Source: Lepraria neglecta
Taxonomy: Eukaryota; Ascomycota; Lecanoromycetes; Lecanorales; Stereocaulaceae
Assembly: GCA_033220425.1 (NCBI GenBank)
Contig: CM065648.1
Location: 1,674,001-1,738,000 of the forward strand
DNA length: 64,000 nt
Direction of reading: 5' to 3'
Shown here piece by piece: positions 1 through 11,345 of this stretch. The stretch's first letter is position 1; each line of letters starts with the position of its first letter. A model generated the notes under the pieces. The model did not search any database, was not told the origin of the DNA, and saw only the letters and a program-made list of their open reading frames with translations. Made by a program: the position numbers and the translations under genes.

Positions 1-297
1 GTAGGTAGTTAATACGTTCTATATTAATAACTAGTAAAGTATAGTGCAAAGGAGTACCAGGAAGATTAACCAAGTTGAACACGCTATTCCAAATAGTAGG
101 CAGAGCCCCGTATATATAGATATAGGAAATCCTACCAAGTAATCTATAAGCGTTATAAGCGCACGGCGCTTATTATACTCATTATTCTTGAGTACTATAA
201 GCGCACGTCGCTTGTCGCGCTCATCGCTTTAGCTACTAGTCCTATCTATAGTACCTTGTCCTATAGAATAGTCCTATTAGAACTAATAGTTCTAATA
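1..297 (-). repeat. 3' LTR of element C, left-truncated
   Basis: It matches 6120-6426 in the same order and ends in the degraded LTR terminus at 291-297. It includes the GCGC-rich short repeats near 150-215 and the palindromic LTR end near 275-297. Its beginning lies outside the window. Confidence 0.88.
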
Positions 298-345
298 CTA
301 GCCCCCTCCTCTAGATTTCTTGTCCTAAGAAACTATCCATTCTTT

Positions 346-873
346 ATACCTCCTCGTCGAAATATCTATTCTAAAGACCCTCTCGTCTATTATAAAGAAC
401 TCTCCGGTAAATTATCTAGATTTATAATATATCCTTATACTCTCTATATAAAGGGTAATAAGTAGTACTTAGTAGGCGTCCGTTTAGACTATTATTCTAA
501 CTATATTATAGTAGGTAAGAAGTATAACCTAGTTATATCTATCGATGAGATATATTATATTAAGAAAGTTTATAATAATACTTAGTCGGAGATAAAGGAA
601 ACGTAGGCGAAACTTATACGCCTTTAATTATAATTTAATTATATCTAGGATAAAGAGAAAAAGTTAGTTAAGTACGAGTTATAGAATATTAAGGAGTTAG
701 AGAAGGATAAGGACCTTCCTTCTAATACTCCTAACGGTCTAATATTTAATATCGGCTCCGAGTAGTTTAACCTCCCTCCCGGCCTAGAGGGCCCTAAGAG
801 CTTCGACTAGTCTTCTCTTATCTCCGATAAAACTCTTATAGGTATTCCCTATAATTCCCCGCAAGGTTCCTAA
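346..873 (+). pseudogene. Antisense Zn2Cys6-like plus coiled-coil ORF of element C
   Basis: This 176-codon frame lies on the strand opposite to pol, between pol and the 3' LTR, and ends at the TAA at 871-873. The same frame occurs in elements A, B, E and F. In the best copy (B, 19194-19721) it shows six cysteines spaced C-x2-C-x6-C-x8-C-x2-C-x6-C, the Zn(II)2Cys6 binuclear-cluster spacing, and then a charged coiled-coil region. Here all six positions read Tyr, as expected from TGY-to-TAY RIP changes, and there are several in-frame stops. The start codon reads ATA where B has ATG. The 3' end overlaps the 3' end of pol tail to tail. Function is unknown; DNA binding is an inference from the cysteine spacing. 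Confidence 0.7.
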
Positions 874-3800
874 GAGGTTCCTAGGTACTTTCCGTTTTAT
901 TATACCCTTTCTATTTAACTAGATAGAACTAATTTCTTCTATCTAGGATCCTCTCGACCTTATACTCTGTTTCTTCTTTAATATTATAGTAAAATATTTC
1001 TTAAAGTAGTATATTAGAGTCTACTAGCTCCAGAAGTAAGATATAGAATACCGGATATACTTTAGCGTCAGGTAGGAGCTCGAGTTTATAATTAATAGCT
1101 CCTTTTACCTTCTTAATCAAGAATAGTCTAACCTTAATATAATCTAGTTTCTTACTTAGTCTCTTTATCTTTATATTTTTTATTAGGAGATATACTTTAT
1201 CCCTCTCTTTAAGCTAAGGAATATTCTTTCTTTTATCGTTAACTTATTCCTTTAACCTATTATTTAAGCTCTTAATTATCTTTTATATATCCTTATATAA
1301 ACTCTTTAGCTCTTCTACCTTAACTAAGGCTTTTTCTATATTAGGTCCTTCCCTAGGTTATAGAAATATATTTATATTCTTTCCGTAGTTAGTAAAGAAT
1401 AGTATTAGACCTATCGTGTCCGACCTTTTATCGTTATACGCTAGTTATACTATTAGAAGTAGTAAACCCTAGTTATCTTATTTTAGATTCATATAGTATC
1501 TTAGGTATACTTCTATTATTTGGTTTATACGTTCCGTTTATCTATTAGTCTATAGATAGTACGCGGTTAATATCCGAAGTTTGGTTCTAATTACTATAAT
1601 TAGCGTTCTCTAATAGTTGGAAGTAAATAATTTATCTCTATTAGATATTATCGACTTAGGTATACTATAATCCCTTATTAACTTATTAAGTAAAATAAAG
1701 GCTAATTAATCCGCTTTATATATTTCTTTAAAAGGTATTATAATTATATACTTCGTGAGTTTATCTATAATGACTATAATTGAATTAAAGGTATCCTATA
1801 TAGCTGGATCCTTTAAAGGTAGTAGTTTAACTATAAACTCTATTATAATATCATCCTATAGTGATTCTAGTATAGGCGCAAACTGAATTTACCCGTACTT
1901 AGTATATCGTATAGACTTATTCTACTAGTATTAGATATATTCCTTAATATATTATTCAATACGTGCCCGAAGTTTCGGTACTGCGTATCCCCGTCCTAGG
2001 AGTTCTATAGTCTTAGATACTCTAGGGTGACCTTGTAATAGGTTATCGTAGTAATCCCTAATTACTTCTTTAACGTATATATTAGGTAAGTAGGTCTTAT
2101 TCTAGTATTTAAGTAATACTAAATCCGGTTAATCCTATCTTAGCCTTATTGCGAATATATCGTTATAGTAGGCCTTTATAATCTTGTTAGTCGTGTTAGG
2201 TCCTAATATACAAAGGGTTATTACTAATACCTAGTACGGTACTAATAATCCGTCAGCTTCTTATTTTAGGATTAGTCGTTCTATAACGTTCTTTTCTTCT
2301 ATATAGTCTAATCGCCTACTAAGCGTATCTGCTTGACTATTATCTTTTCCTAGGGTATAGGTTATCTTGAACTTATATTATCTAAGTAGTTCTAACTATC
2401 TAACTTATCTTCTATTTAATTCTTTCGTTATTATAAAGTTAAGAAGATTCTTATAATCTATAAAGATAGTTAAGTCTAAATAGCTTTCTACGTATACTCT
2501 CTAATTTTAAAGTATATATACTACGGTAAGTAGTTCTTTATCGTATATATTATAGTTTTATTCTACTACTAATATCTTTTATAAAAAGTAGGTAACTAGA
2601 TACTACTTTTAGTCTTTCGTCTAATAAAGGTATACTCCTATTATAAGATCCGAGGTATCTATTTTAATACGAGCCGGTTCGTTAGCTTAAAAGGTATAGA
2701 GTACTAGTAGATCTATATATACTTTTTTAATATGTTAAATAACTTTTATTATTCTTATCCCTATATAAATCCGATATCCTTCTTAGTAATATCTATAAGT
2801 AGAAGTACTTTCTTTAAGTAGCCCTTAATAAACTTCCTATTAAAGTTAGTAAATCCTAAGAAACTTTATACTACTTTAACGTCCTATAGTATAGGCTATT
2901 CCGCTATAGCTTTGATTTTTTCTAGGCTTATACTAATACCTTTTATACTAACTATAAATCCTAGAAACTCAATAGAGTCCTTATAAAATTCGCACTTTTC
3001 TAGTTTAAGGAGAAGTCTCGCTTATAATAGGTATTCTATAACGTCCTATATATACTTAACGTATTCTTCCTTATTCTTAGAGTAAATCAAGATATTATTA
3101 AGGTATACTATCGCTGTTCGATCTAAGTATACTCGTATAATATTATTAATAAGTGCTTAGCAGGTTACTAGTACGTTAGTAAGTCTAAACGGTATTACTA
3201 GGTACTCGTAGTAGCTATATCTAGTCTAGAAGGCAGTTTTCCATTCTTCGCCTTCTTTTATCTAGATTAGATTATATACGCCCCTAAGGTCCAGTTTTAT
3301 AAATATCTTTGCCTTACTAAGCCGATCCTATAGCTCGCTAATATTTAGTAAAGGGTAATAATTCTTTATAGTAATATCGTTTAACTTCTAATAGTCGATA
3401 TATAGCCTTAAGCTTCCGTCCTTCTTCGGTGCAAAGAGGATTAGGTAACCTACTAGTAATTTAGATTCCCGAATAAATCCTTTCTTAAGGTTCTTATTAA
3501 TATACCTACGAAGTATAGTAAGTTCCTTTTCAGATAATATATAGATAGGTCTAAATATTAGTATCTTACTAGGTTCGAGTTCGATCTTATAATCCTATAG
3601 TTAGTACTTAGGTAATACTTTTACGCTCGTCTCTTCCTTGAATAGGTATACCTACTACTTATATTCCTGAGGGATTATAGAAGGTTCGTCTTTTCCTTTA
3701 ATAGCTCTCTCTTTAGTATCCTACTAACCTTTACTAGTAACTAAAGAGTCGAGCCTTCTCTCTTAGAAGTTACTCTTATTATTTAAGAATAAAGTAATAT

Positions 3801-4240
3801 ATACTTTAACTGGTCTTCGGTTCTTTCTCTTATCTATTATTATCTACTATTAACTAATAGGTCTAATACTAGTAATATTTCCAGATTGTCCGAATTTAAG
3901 TACTTTTATCTTCTAGTTAATTTCTAGGTTATATTTATTTAACCAAGGTATTCCTAAAATAATATTATAAGTAGCTATCCTAACTATATCGAATATAATC
4001 TCCTTATAGTATTACTAAATTATTACTAGTAGGGAGCGTATCTCCTCCTCTACTCTTCCTGTTGAGAATACTAACCTGTCGGCTAGGTATAGCTCGTAGG
4101 ATAATTTCTTCTTTCGGGTCGGTAGGCCGCTTAAGTCTACTAAGTTCCTTGAGATAAAATTTCCTGTAGCTCCGCTATCTATTATCGCTACGGTCCGCTA
4201 TCTATTAATATTCACTAGTATAATAATATAAGTGTAATAT
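741..4240 (-). pseudogene. pol: pol of element C (PR-RT-RNaseH-IN-chromodomain)
   Basis: This is a degraded Ty3-type polyprotein read right to left. The protease motif (family D-S-G-A-T) is near 4157-4183, RT is about 2750-3560, RNase H about 2340-2730, integrase about 1080-2330 and the chromodomain about 880-1060. The RT active-site box at about 3088-3107 reads Y-L-N-N instead of Y-L-D-D: both aspartates became asparagines through G-to-A changes, which would abolish polymerase activity. Many TAG and TAA stops interrupt the frame. Boundaries come from alignment to the better kept copies A and B. The C-terminal chromodomain marks it as a chromovirus; in that group the domain targets integration to marked chromatin. 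Confidence 0.85.
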
Positions 4241-4259
4241 TGGGCGGAATATAATTGTT

Positions 4260-5990
4260 GTTTGGGGAATAACGCGTTAATCTCCTTATACTTCCCCGTA
4301 GTATAAGGGATTAGTCTTTTCCCTACGATAGTAGGAATCTATATACTTCCTTTATACCTTTATACGGAATATATTCGTTATATAAGTAGCTATACTATAG
4401 TACTTAATTGTAAGCTCCTCTCTTAAAGACTCTAAGCGAGTTATTTCTTTCCTTTTCCTACTTATCTATAAAGTATAGGAAGTATTAATACTTCCTCTTA
4501 CTTATAAGATACTATTAGTACCTATCTTCCTTATACTTATACTACTAGGTTTCTCTATAAGGAGTTCTCTTTAGTAGAGGTACTATATACTCTTTCGCTA
4601 GACGGCCTCTTTCTTCCCTATATATTAAATAGTCGGGTAATATATAATTAGTATATAGAATCTCGCTATATTACTAATATTCCCTATTATATTAATAGTC
4701 TCGTATAGGCTCTTCCTATCCGAGTTTTATAGATAATTACTCGTTTAGTATACCTTATACCTTACTTTCAATTTCGTCGAAGAGTTTATATTTATCTTCG
4801 TCTAACTAAGGTTCTCTAACTTCTAGTAATTTTCCTTCTACTTAGGATATAGTAGATCTAGGTTCGGGTATCGATGCTAGTCCCTTTAGACTAGCTTTCC
4901 GCTATTCCTAATCCGTCTTATATTATTAAGATCTATTACTATCTCTATAGTAATATCTCTATACTTCTTTATTAAATTCTAATTCGAAGGTATTATCTTC
5001 CGAATCTTAATTGAATTCTTCTTTACTATAGGGTTACTATATTTCTTTAGAGTCTTCCTTATTATCTAGAGGTCCTCCTTCTATTATATTAATCTATAGT
5101 TAGTATACTATATTCTTCGACCTATAGTCTCTAGCTATATAGCCTAGTTTACTATAGCTATAGTAAGTAATTACTTTCTTTCCCTTATACTACTTTTTCC
5201 CTTTAAAGTTTCCTTTCTTCTTTCCTATCTAAATAAAGTTAATCTCTATTAGTACTATACTATAGTAAGTATTATATTCTCTATAGTCTTAACGATAATT
5301 CCTTATCTTTAAAAAGAATCCCTTATATCGGGTTCCGCTAACTCCTCCGTTATATCGCTTCTCTATAGATTATTTAAATAACTTATTATTAATCTTAATC
5401 GTATTTTTAATAAGTCTATCTAGAGTATCTATTACTCCTCCGAATCTTATAAGCTTATCTTTAATATTATCTTTAAGGCCCTAATAATATATCGTTATTA
5501 GCGTATTATTATCCTAGCCTATTTTAGTAGCGTATATTTGAAACTAAGTTGAAAACTCTAACGCTGACTTCTTCTACTTTATATACTAGATAATATATAT
5601 AGCTATATTTACCTTATTAGAAGGTCCGAATATACGGCGGATTTTAACTATAAACTTTAGTATACTTTCTATCTATAACTTAACGTCGCCGTCTTCGTTA
5701 TCGTCTTCTATATATTTCTTTAGGAAAGGTTCGACCTACTTTTAGGCCCGTCCTCGTAGGTATAATATAGCGAAGGTAGTATATCTAGTTACTAGGAGTA
5801 GGTCTCCCTGGAATAGAAGGTATAGTTATACTTGCGTAAGCTATAGCTCAAGCTTGTCCCTATCTCCGTAGTATAGATCTAGTACTATAACCTTAATCCT
5901 TTTTCTAGATCCTTTATCTATAGTATAGCGTCTCTAGCTAGTAACTATTAAGGTACTTAGGGTAGGGTTTCTACCTGAAGTTGTTAAAGA
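4260..5990 (-). pseudogene. gag: gag of element C
   Basis: The remains are colinear with gag of B (14070-15755). They include the capsid stretch near 5640-5990, a CCHC zinc-knuckle region near 5130-5180 and the Cys-rich gag C-terminus near 4300-4700. Stops and C-to-Y changes are too many for function. It lies directly upstream of pol in the element's own orientation, next to the 5' LTR. Confidence 0.75.
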
Positions 5991-6014
5991 ACTTATCCCT
6001 TAGGGTATTCAAAG

Positions 6015-6426
6015 TGTTACGACCTACGGCGGTTATATACCTAATGGTGCGATAGCCGCCTAGGGTTACGTATATCTTATACTTCTATAGGAGAGGAGTT
6101 ACTTAGGTAGAATAGTAGTCTTCGTTAGTATAGGTAGTTAATACGTTCTATATTAATAACTAGTAAAGTATAGTACAAAGGAGTACTAGGAAGATTAACC
6201 AAGTTGAACACGCTGTTCCAAATAGTAGGTAGAGCCCCGTATATATAGATATAGGAAATCCTGCCAAGCAATCCATGAGCGTTATAAGCGCACGGCGCTC
6301 ATTGCGCTCATCATTCTTGAGCGCCATGAGCGCACGTCGCTCGTCGCGCTCATCGCTTTAGCTGCTAGTCCTGTCTATAGTACCTTGTCCTATAGGATAG
6401 TCCTGTTAGAACCAATGGTTCTAACA
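6015..6426 (-). repeat. 5' LTR of element C
   Basis: This is a 412-bp LTR. On the plus strand it starts TGTTACGACC and ends GGTTCTAACA, the reverse complement of the TGTTAGAACC...GTCGTAACA ends of A and B. It holds GCGC-rich short repeats and a TATA-like stretch near 6238-6250. Directly outside its inner edge the sequence TATTCAAAG (minus strand CTTTGAATA) occupies the primer-site position. Confidence 0.92.
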
Positions 6427-6681
6427 AGGAGAGCTCAAAAAACATGTTTTTGCCTGCGGACTTCCCTAAAGCTACCCCCGCAGCTACCCCCGAAGTATTA
6501 ATATACTAAATCCTTAATAACTTTCGATATATTAGGGTTAGGACTTAGCTTTATATATATATAATATACTATAAACAGAGGGCTTTCTAATTCAGCTTAA
6601 ATTTTCTAAATCGAGTATAAGATAAGTAAGAGATAGCCGGTTTTACGGTAATCTTCTGTGAAGATTACGGGTACTAACTTA
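6427..6681 (+). mobile_element. Helitron-like non-autonomous repeat, copy a (3' part)
   Basis: This is the 3' third of a repeat seen also at 7867-8642, 9035-10053, 57515-63100 and 63414-64000. Its end carries a 9-bp stem hairpin (about 6649-6669) followed about 12 nt later by the terminus CTTA (CTTG in other copies). The left part is missing because element C inserted here. To its right, element D resumes at its RNase H domain, so this copy entered D first. Confidence 0.65.
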
Positions 6682-6923
6682 TAGAACTATAATATATATA
6701 ATAAGGAGCTACTTACCGTAGTTTATATAATTTAGAACTAGCGAGTATATATAGAAAGCTACTCGGACCTAACTATCTTTATAGATTATAAGAACCTTCT
6801 TAACTTTATAATAATAAAGGAGTTAAATAGATAATAGATCTAATAGTTAGAACTACTAGGTTAATATAAGTTTAAGATAACCTATATACTAAGGAAGGAT
6901 AATAGTTAAGTAGATACCCTTAG
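6682..6923 (+). pseudogene. pol: RNase H segment of element D pol
   Basis: The translation follows the RNase H part of A (about 23340-23580), with the recognisable stretches ESYSDLTIF and YKNLLNF. Trp and Gln codons have become stops. The segment is cut on the left by Helitron-like copy a and on the right by the MITE. It continues at 7710-7866 with the linker towards the integrase zinc region. Confidence 0.75.
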
Positions 6924-7709
6924 TATATCTGCGAATTATATTTCTACCTCGGGGGTGCCTTAGTAGCCTCCGGGGCTATAAGCGGGGTGTGCCAGAAAGC
7001 TAGCTCAGGAGCGCCTCTAGGGGCCACCGAGGCACCCGAGGCAGTCACGAGGCAGCAAGAGGCAGCCCTAAATCGATTCCGTTGGGCCCTAAATTTGGAG
7101 GCCACCCGCGCAAAGGTTATGGGATAAATCAGTCTGAATCAAGGCCTCGTAGGTGCCATATTGCGCGAGTTATTCGACTGCGCAGCGTTGAAATGTTGAA
7201 GTTTTGGGGCTGCGGGCGCTAGGAATGCGTCTAGCAACGCGCCTAGCAACGCCCCAAATAACGCGCCCAGAAGCAGCGCGTCCACCGCCTAGATATCAAC
7301 AAAGCTAAGGCCTTAGCAACCCCCTAACGAGCGCCACAAACGTCAGCGCAATCAGCGCAATCAGCGCAAATGCGCAAGTCCATCGAATACGCGCCGATGA
7401 TATATACTGTAGAACCTGCACAGGCGCGTACCCCCCCGCGAGAACTTTGGCTGAATCGCCCGAATCTGAGTAGATGTTGGGGCTGCGACATGGCGCTGCT
7501 GGGGGGTGAGGCTCTCGAGCGCTGCCGCCGATCATGGAACATCACGGCTTTCGGGGTTAAGCTTCTGGGCGCTTGGCGCCGAAGCTTGGCTACTCGGGCT
7601 GCCTTAGAGTATTACGCGTTGCGCTGAGGCAGCGAGGGCACCCCTAGAAGCTCCGGGCGCTATCCGCGGAAGCTAATATTTGCCGAGGCAGAAATAATTT
7701 GCAGATATA
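6924..7709. mobile_element. GC-rich MITE with TA target duplication
   Basis: The element is 782 bp (6926-7707) with imperfect terminal inverted repeats of about 24 bp. The left end begins TATCTGCGAATTA and the right end, reverse-complemented, begins TATCTGCAAATTA; both continue into a CTCGG block. The empty site in A and B reads CTTAGTAGG or CTTAGCAGG, and here TA is present on both sides, which fits a TA duplication as in Tc1/mariner-type elements. It contains no transposase. A short tandem array of AGCGCAATC units lies near 7344-7369. It is GC-rich with little RIP although its host is saturated, so it is either young or was never multicopy enough to be mutated. Confidence 0.7.
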
Positions 7710-7866
7710 GGCAATTAGACTATATAGAAGAAAAGAATATTATAGAATAACTAATCCTAAAGAAAGAAGCCAATAGATTATTAGTACTATACTAGGTATT
7801 AGCTATAACTCTTTATATAATAGGACCTAATATAACTAATAGGATTATAAAGGCCTATAAAGATAA

Positions 7867-8642
7867 CAAGTAAGTGCCCGTAATCTTCATAGAAGATTAC
7901 CGTAAAAATGACTATATCTCGCTTATTTTATACTCTATTTAGAAAATTTAAGCGGTATTAGAGAGCTCTCTAGTTATAGTATATTTTATATATATAAAGC
8001 TAAGCCCTAACCATAATATATCGAAATTTATTAAGGGTTAAATATTTGAGTGCTCCGGAGGCACTTCGGGGGTAGCTGCGGGGGTAGCTTTAAGGAACTC
8101 CGCAGGCAAAAACATATTTTTTGAGCTTTCTATAGCCAAATCTTAGCCAAATTTTAAAATCCGAACGGCGTTGGAAAGCGCATGCTTCGTTCCAAAACTC
8201 ATGAAATCATCTCGATATCATATAACGTGTGTGGCGCGGGGCATTGCTACGAAGAAGTTGCGGTGCGCACTCAACTTTTGATGTTCCAGGGTCCGGGGGA
8301 CGCCAAGCTCAATACTTGGCATTTGCCACCGAGCTTGGGCTGCCCGTAAAAACATGGCGAAAACGCTTCTTTTGCTCATAACTATTGCGCAAATAGGCCG
8401 ATTCTAAAAATTCTTGATGCGCAAGCAAGCTAATAATTGACTTCAAAACTTATGAAATCATCTTATTATTATATAGCGTATATGGCGCGGGGCATTACTG
8501 CGAAGAAGTGCGCAGCGGATTTAACTTTTGGTAGTTGAAGGCGCTAGCCGAGAGAGGAAATACAGCTCTAAAGGGATATTCTGATTGGCTACAAGTGCGG
8601 AATTGCTCCGAATGTCGCGATAATCTATTATTAGAAGAAAGA
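7867..8642 (-). mobile_element. Helitron-like non-autonomous repeat, copy b
   Basis: The repeat is 776 bp. Read on the minus strand it begins TCTTTCTTCTAATAATAG and ends with the hairpin GTAATCTTC/GAAGATTAC, a 12-nt spacer and CTTG. It carries no inverted repeats and no clear target duplication. It sits in the integrase zinc region of element D. Internally it has one full unit and a partial unit of a repeat of about 249 bp. It shows little RIP compared with its host. Confidence 0.65.
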
Positions 8643-11000
8643 TATATTCGTAATAATCCTAAGAAAAGATTAGCTAAATACTATATTACTTAAATACTAG
8701 GGGAAGACTTATCTACCTAAATAATATATAGAAGAAGTAATTAGAGATTACTATAATAACCTATTATAAGGTTATCTAGTAGTTACTAAGATAGTAGAAC
8801 TTCTAGAACGAGGATATACGGCGCTAAAACTTCGAGCGCGTGTTAAATAATATATTAAAGAATATATCTAATACTAGTAGAATAAGTCTATACGATATAC
8901 TAGATATAGGCAAATATAATTTATACTAGTCCTAGAGTTACTATAGGATAATATTATAATAGACTTTATAGTTAAGCTACTACTATTAAAGAATCCAGCT
9001 ATATAGGATACCTTCGATTCAATTATAGTTATTACAAGTGAGTGCCCGTAATCTTCACAGAAGATTACCGTAAAACGGCTATATCTCGCTTATTTTATAC
9101 TCTATTTAGAAAATTGAAGTGAAATTAGAAAGCCCTGTATTTATAGTATATTTTATATATATAAAGTTAAGCCCTAACCCTAATGTATTAAAAGTTATTA
9201 AGGATTTAGTATATTAGTGCTTCGGGGGCGGCTGCGGGGGTGGCTGCCGGGGTAGCTTTAGGTTACTCCGGAGGCAAAAATATGTTTTTTGAGCTTTCCT
9301 TAGCTAAATCTTAGCCAAATTTTAAAATTCGAACGGCGTTGGAAAGCGCATGCTTGGTTCCAGAACTTATGAAATTATCTCGATATCATATAACGTATAT
9401 GGCGTGGGGTATTACTGCGAAGAAGTTGCGGTGCGCATTCAACTTTTGATGTTCTAGGTCCGGGGGCGCCAAGCTCAATGCTTGGCATTTGCCACCGAGC
9501 TTTGCGCTGCCCGCAAAACATAGCGAAACCGCTTCTTTTGCTTATAAGTTTTGCGCAAATAGACCGATTTTGAAAATTTTGACGGTGTTGGAAAGCGCAT
9601 GCTTGGTTCCAGAACTGATGAGATTATCTCGATCTCATATGACGTATGTGGCGCGGGGCATTACTGCGAAGAAGTTGCGGTGCGTATTCAACCTTTGATG
9701 TTGGTCTGGGGGCGCCAAGCTCAATGCTTGGCATTTGCCACCGAGCTCGCGCTGCTAGCAAAACATGGCGAAAACGCTTCTTTTGCTCATAACTATTGCG
9801 CAAATGGGCCGATTCTAAAAATTCTTGATGCGCAAGCAAGTTAATAATTGACTCCAAAACTTATGAAATTATCTCGATATCATATGGCGTATGTGGCGCG
9901 GGGCATCACTGCGAAAAAGTGCGCAGCGGATTCAACTTTTGGTAGTTGAAGGCGCTAGCCGAGAGAGGAAATGCAGCTCTAAAGAGATGTTCTAATTGGC
10001 TACAAGTGCGGAATTGCTCCGAATGTCGCGATAATCTATTATTAGAAGAAAGATAGATAATTAATAAAGTATACTATTATAGTACCTTTTAAGGAAATCT
10101 ATAAAGCGGATTAGCTAGTATTTATACTATTAGATAGGTTAATTAGAGACTATAGTATACTAAAGTCAATTATATTAGATAGAGAAAAGCTCTTTATATC
10201 TAATTACTAGAAGATACTTATTAGAGTAATTAGAATAAAACTACGAATATTAATAGTATACTATCTATAGATAGATAAATAGAATATACGAATTAGATAA
10301 TAGAAGTATACCTTAGGTACTACGTTAACTATAAATAGAATAGCTAGGTATTACTACTTCTAATAGTATAACTAGTATATAATAATAAAATATTAGATAT
10401 AGTAAAGCTAATACTATTCCTTACTAACTATAGAAAGAATATAAATACTTTTCTATAATCTAGAGAGGGACCTAATATAGAAAAAGCCTTAGTAAAGGTA
10501 GATAAGCTAAAGAATTTATATAAGGATATATAAAGGTCTATTAAGACCTTAAATTATAGACTAAAGGAATAAATTAATAAGAAAAGGAAGAATATTCCTT
10601 AGCTAAAGAAGAGGGATAAAGTATATCTTCTAATAAAAAATATAAGAATAATAAGACTAAATAAGAAACTAGATTATATTAAGGTTAGATTATTCTAAAT
10701 TAAATAGGTAAAAGGACCTATTAACTATAAACTTGAACTTCTAACTAACGCTAAGATATATCCGGTATTCTATATCTTACTCTTAGAGCTAGTAGACTCT
10801 AATATACCCTTATAGAAAATATTTTATTATAATATTAAAGAAGAAATAGAGTTCGAGGTCGAGAGGATTCTAAATTAGGTTAATTAGAAATATCTAGTTA
10901 AATAGAAAGGGTATAATAATACCGAAAATACCTAGGAACTACTTAAGAATCTTATAAACTACTAGAGACTTCTATAAAAGTTCCGGGAGTATTATAGAAG
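8643..11000 (+). pseudogene. pol: Integrase and chromodomain of element D pol
   Basis: After copy b the frame resumes with the zinc-binding region of integrase (about 8700-8880, compare A 23800-23985). It then passes into the catalytic core, which is split by copy c (9035-10053) and resumes at 10054. The C-terminal domain (about 10450-10800) and a chromodomain (about 10850-10990, remnants of YLVK-KGYNN) follow. Stops are abundant. At 11001 the element is cut by the LTR of element F, so its own 3' end is displaced beyond the window. Confidence 0.75.
9035..10053 (-). mobile_element. Helitron-like non-autonomous repeat, copy c
   Basis: This is the best copy at 1,019 bp. On the minus strand it starts TCTTTCTTC at 10053 and ends CTTG at 9035, with a hairpin at 9048-9068. 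The flanks join as GTTATTA|TAGATAA, exactly the uninterrupted integrase reading of A and B, so insertion was between A and T with no duplication, as Helitrons do. It holds two tandem units of 249 bp (9338-9586 and 9587-9835) plus a partial third. Each unit contains a perfect short hairpin, GCCAAGC...GCTTGGC. There is no coding capacity, so it would depend on a helicase supplied elsewhere. Confidence 0.7.
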
Positions 11001-11144
11001 TATTACGAACACGTTGCGTAAGGTATCGTCCTATAGATCGATTCTCAATAGGGATGGAGGTATTACTATATAAGAGGTAAAGTAGACTTCAAGTAATACT
11101 AAATAGGTCTAGTATATAATTAGATAATATATATTTAGTACCTA
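11001..11144 (-). repeat. 3' LTR of element F, left part
   Basis: It starts TATTACGAAC, the degraded form of TGTTACGAAC seen at 53070, and follows that LTR until the large DNA transposon begins at 11145. The LTR resumes at 49887. It is in the opposite orientation to element D, which it interrupts. Confidence 0.75.
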
Positions 11145-11345
11145 TATTAGCAAGTCGGGAGCACCGGCTCAGGGCCCAAGGGGCTAGCCCCGGGCGCGAG
11201 GGGCCGATCTGCCCAAGTACTAGCTCACGGGAGCTAGGGGCTGGTCGAGCCCCCATGCAACCAGCTAGGGGCTTCCCGAGCTACTTGAGCTACTCGAGCT
11301 GATCGAGCTGGAAATGCGATTTCGTTAGAGATCCTTGTCAGAGAG
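11145..11345. repeat. Left terminal inverted repeat and subterminal repeats
   Basis: The 18-bp inverted repeat at 11145-11162 is followed by a GC-rich block. This has GGGGCTAGCCCCGGGC-like palindromic sequence and then GAGCT repeats spaced 9-10 bp (about 11275-11315). The right end shows the same arrangement inverted. Subterminal repeats of this kind are transposase-binding sites in CACTA-type elements (family knowledge). Confidence 0.65.

Larger units (their letters stand above)
1..6426 (-). mobile_element. Ty3/Gypsy chromovirus, element C (RIP-degraded)
   Basis: This is a minus-strand LTR retrotransposon. Its 3' LTR (1-297) is cut by the window edge and its 5' LTR is complete (6015-6426). 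Read on the minus strand, the order is gag (zinc knuckle near 5130-5180), protease (4157-4183), reverse transcriptase, RNase H, integrase and chromodomain. An extra antisense ORF sits next to the 3' LTR. Stops fill every frame and CpA is largely replaced by TpA, so it is dead and RIP-mutated. It belongs to the same family as A and B (12899-26020). It is inserted in a Helitron-like repeat whose remains begin at 6427. The second target-site copy lies outside the window. Confidence 0.9.
6682..11000 (+). mobile_element. Ty3/Gypsy chromovirus, element D, interrupted fragment
   Basis: This is the plus-strand 3' half of a Gypsy element of the A/B family. It starts within RNase H at copy a and runs through integrase to the chromodomain. 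It is interrupted by the MITE (6926-7707) and by two Helitron-like copies (7867-8642, 9035-10053), and is ended by the LTR of element F at 11001. When the insertions are removed the pieces join colinearly with A and B. Its 5' half should lie left of the window and its 3' LTR right of it. Confidence 0.8.

Noticed and set aside
7305-7627. Open frames of 73-85 codons on both strands in the MITE
   Set aside because: They overlap each other in GC-rich sequence with a short tandem repeat, have no domain features and lie in a non-autonomous element; chance ORFs are the better explanation.
9489-9857. Open frames of 69-81 codons in the Helitron-like repeat
   Set aside because: They arise from the same repeated 249-bp unit in different frames and on both strands and are not kept between copies.
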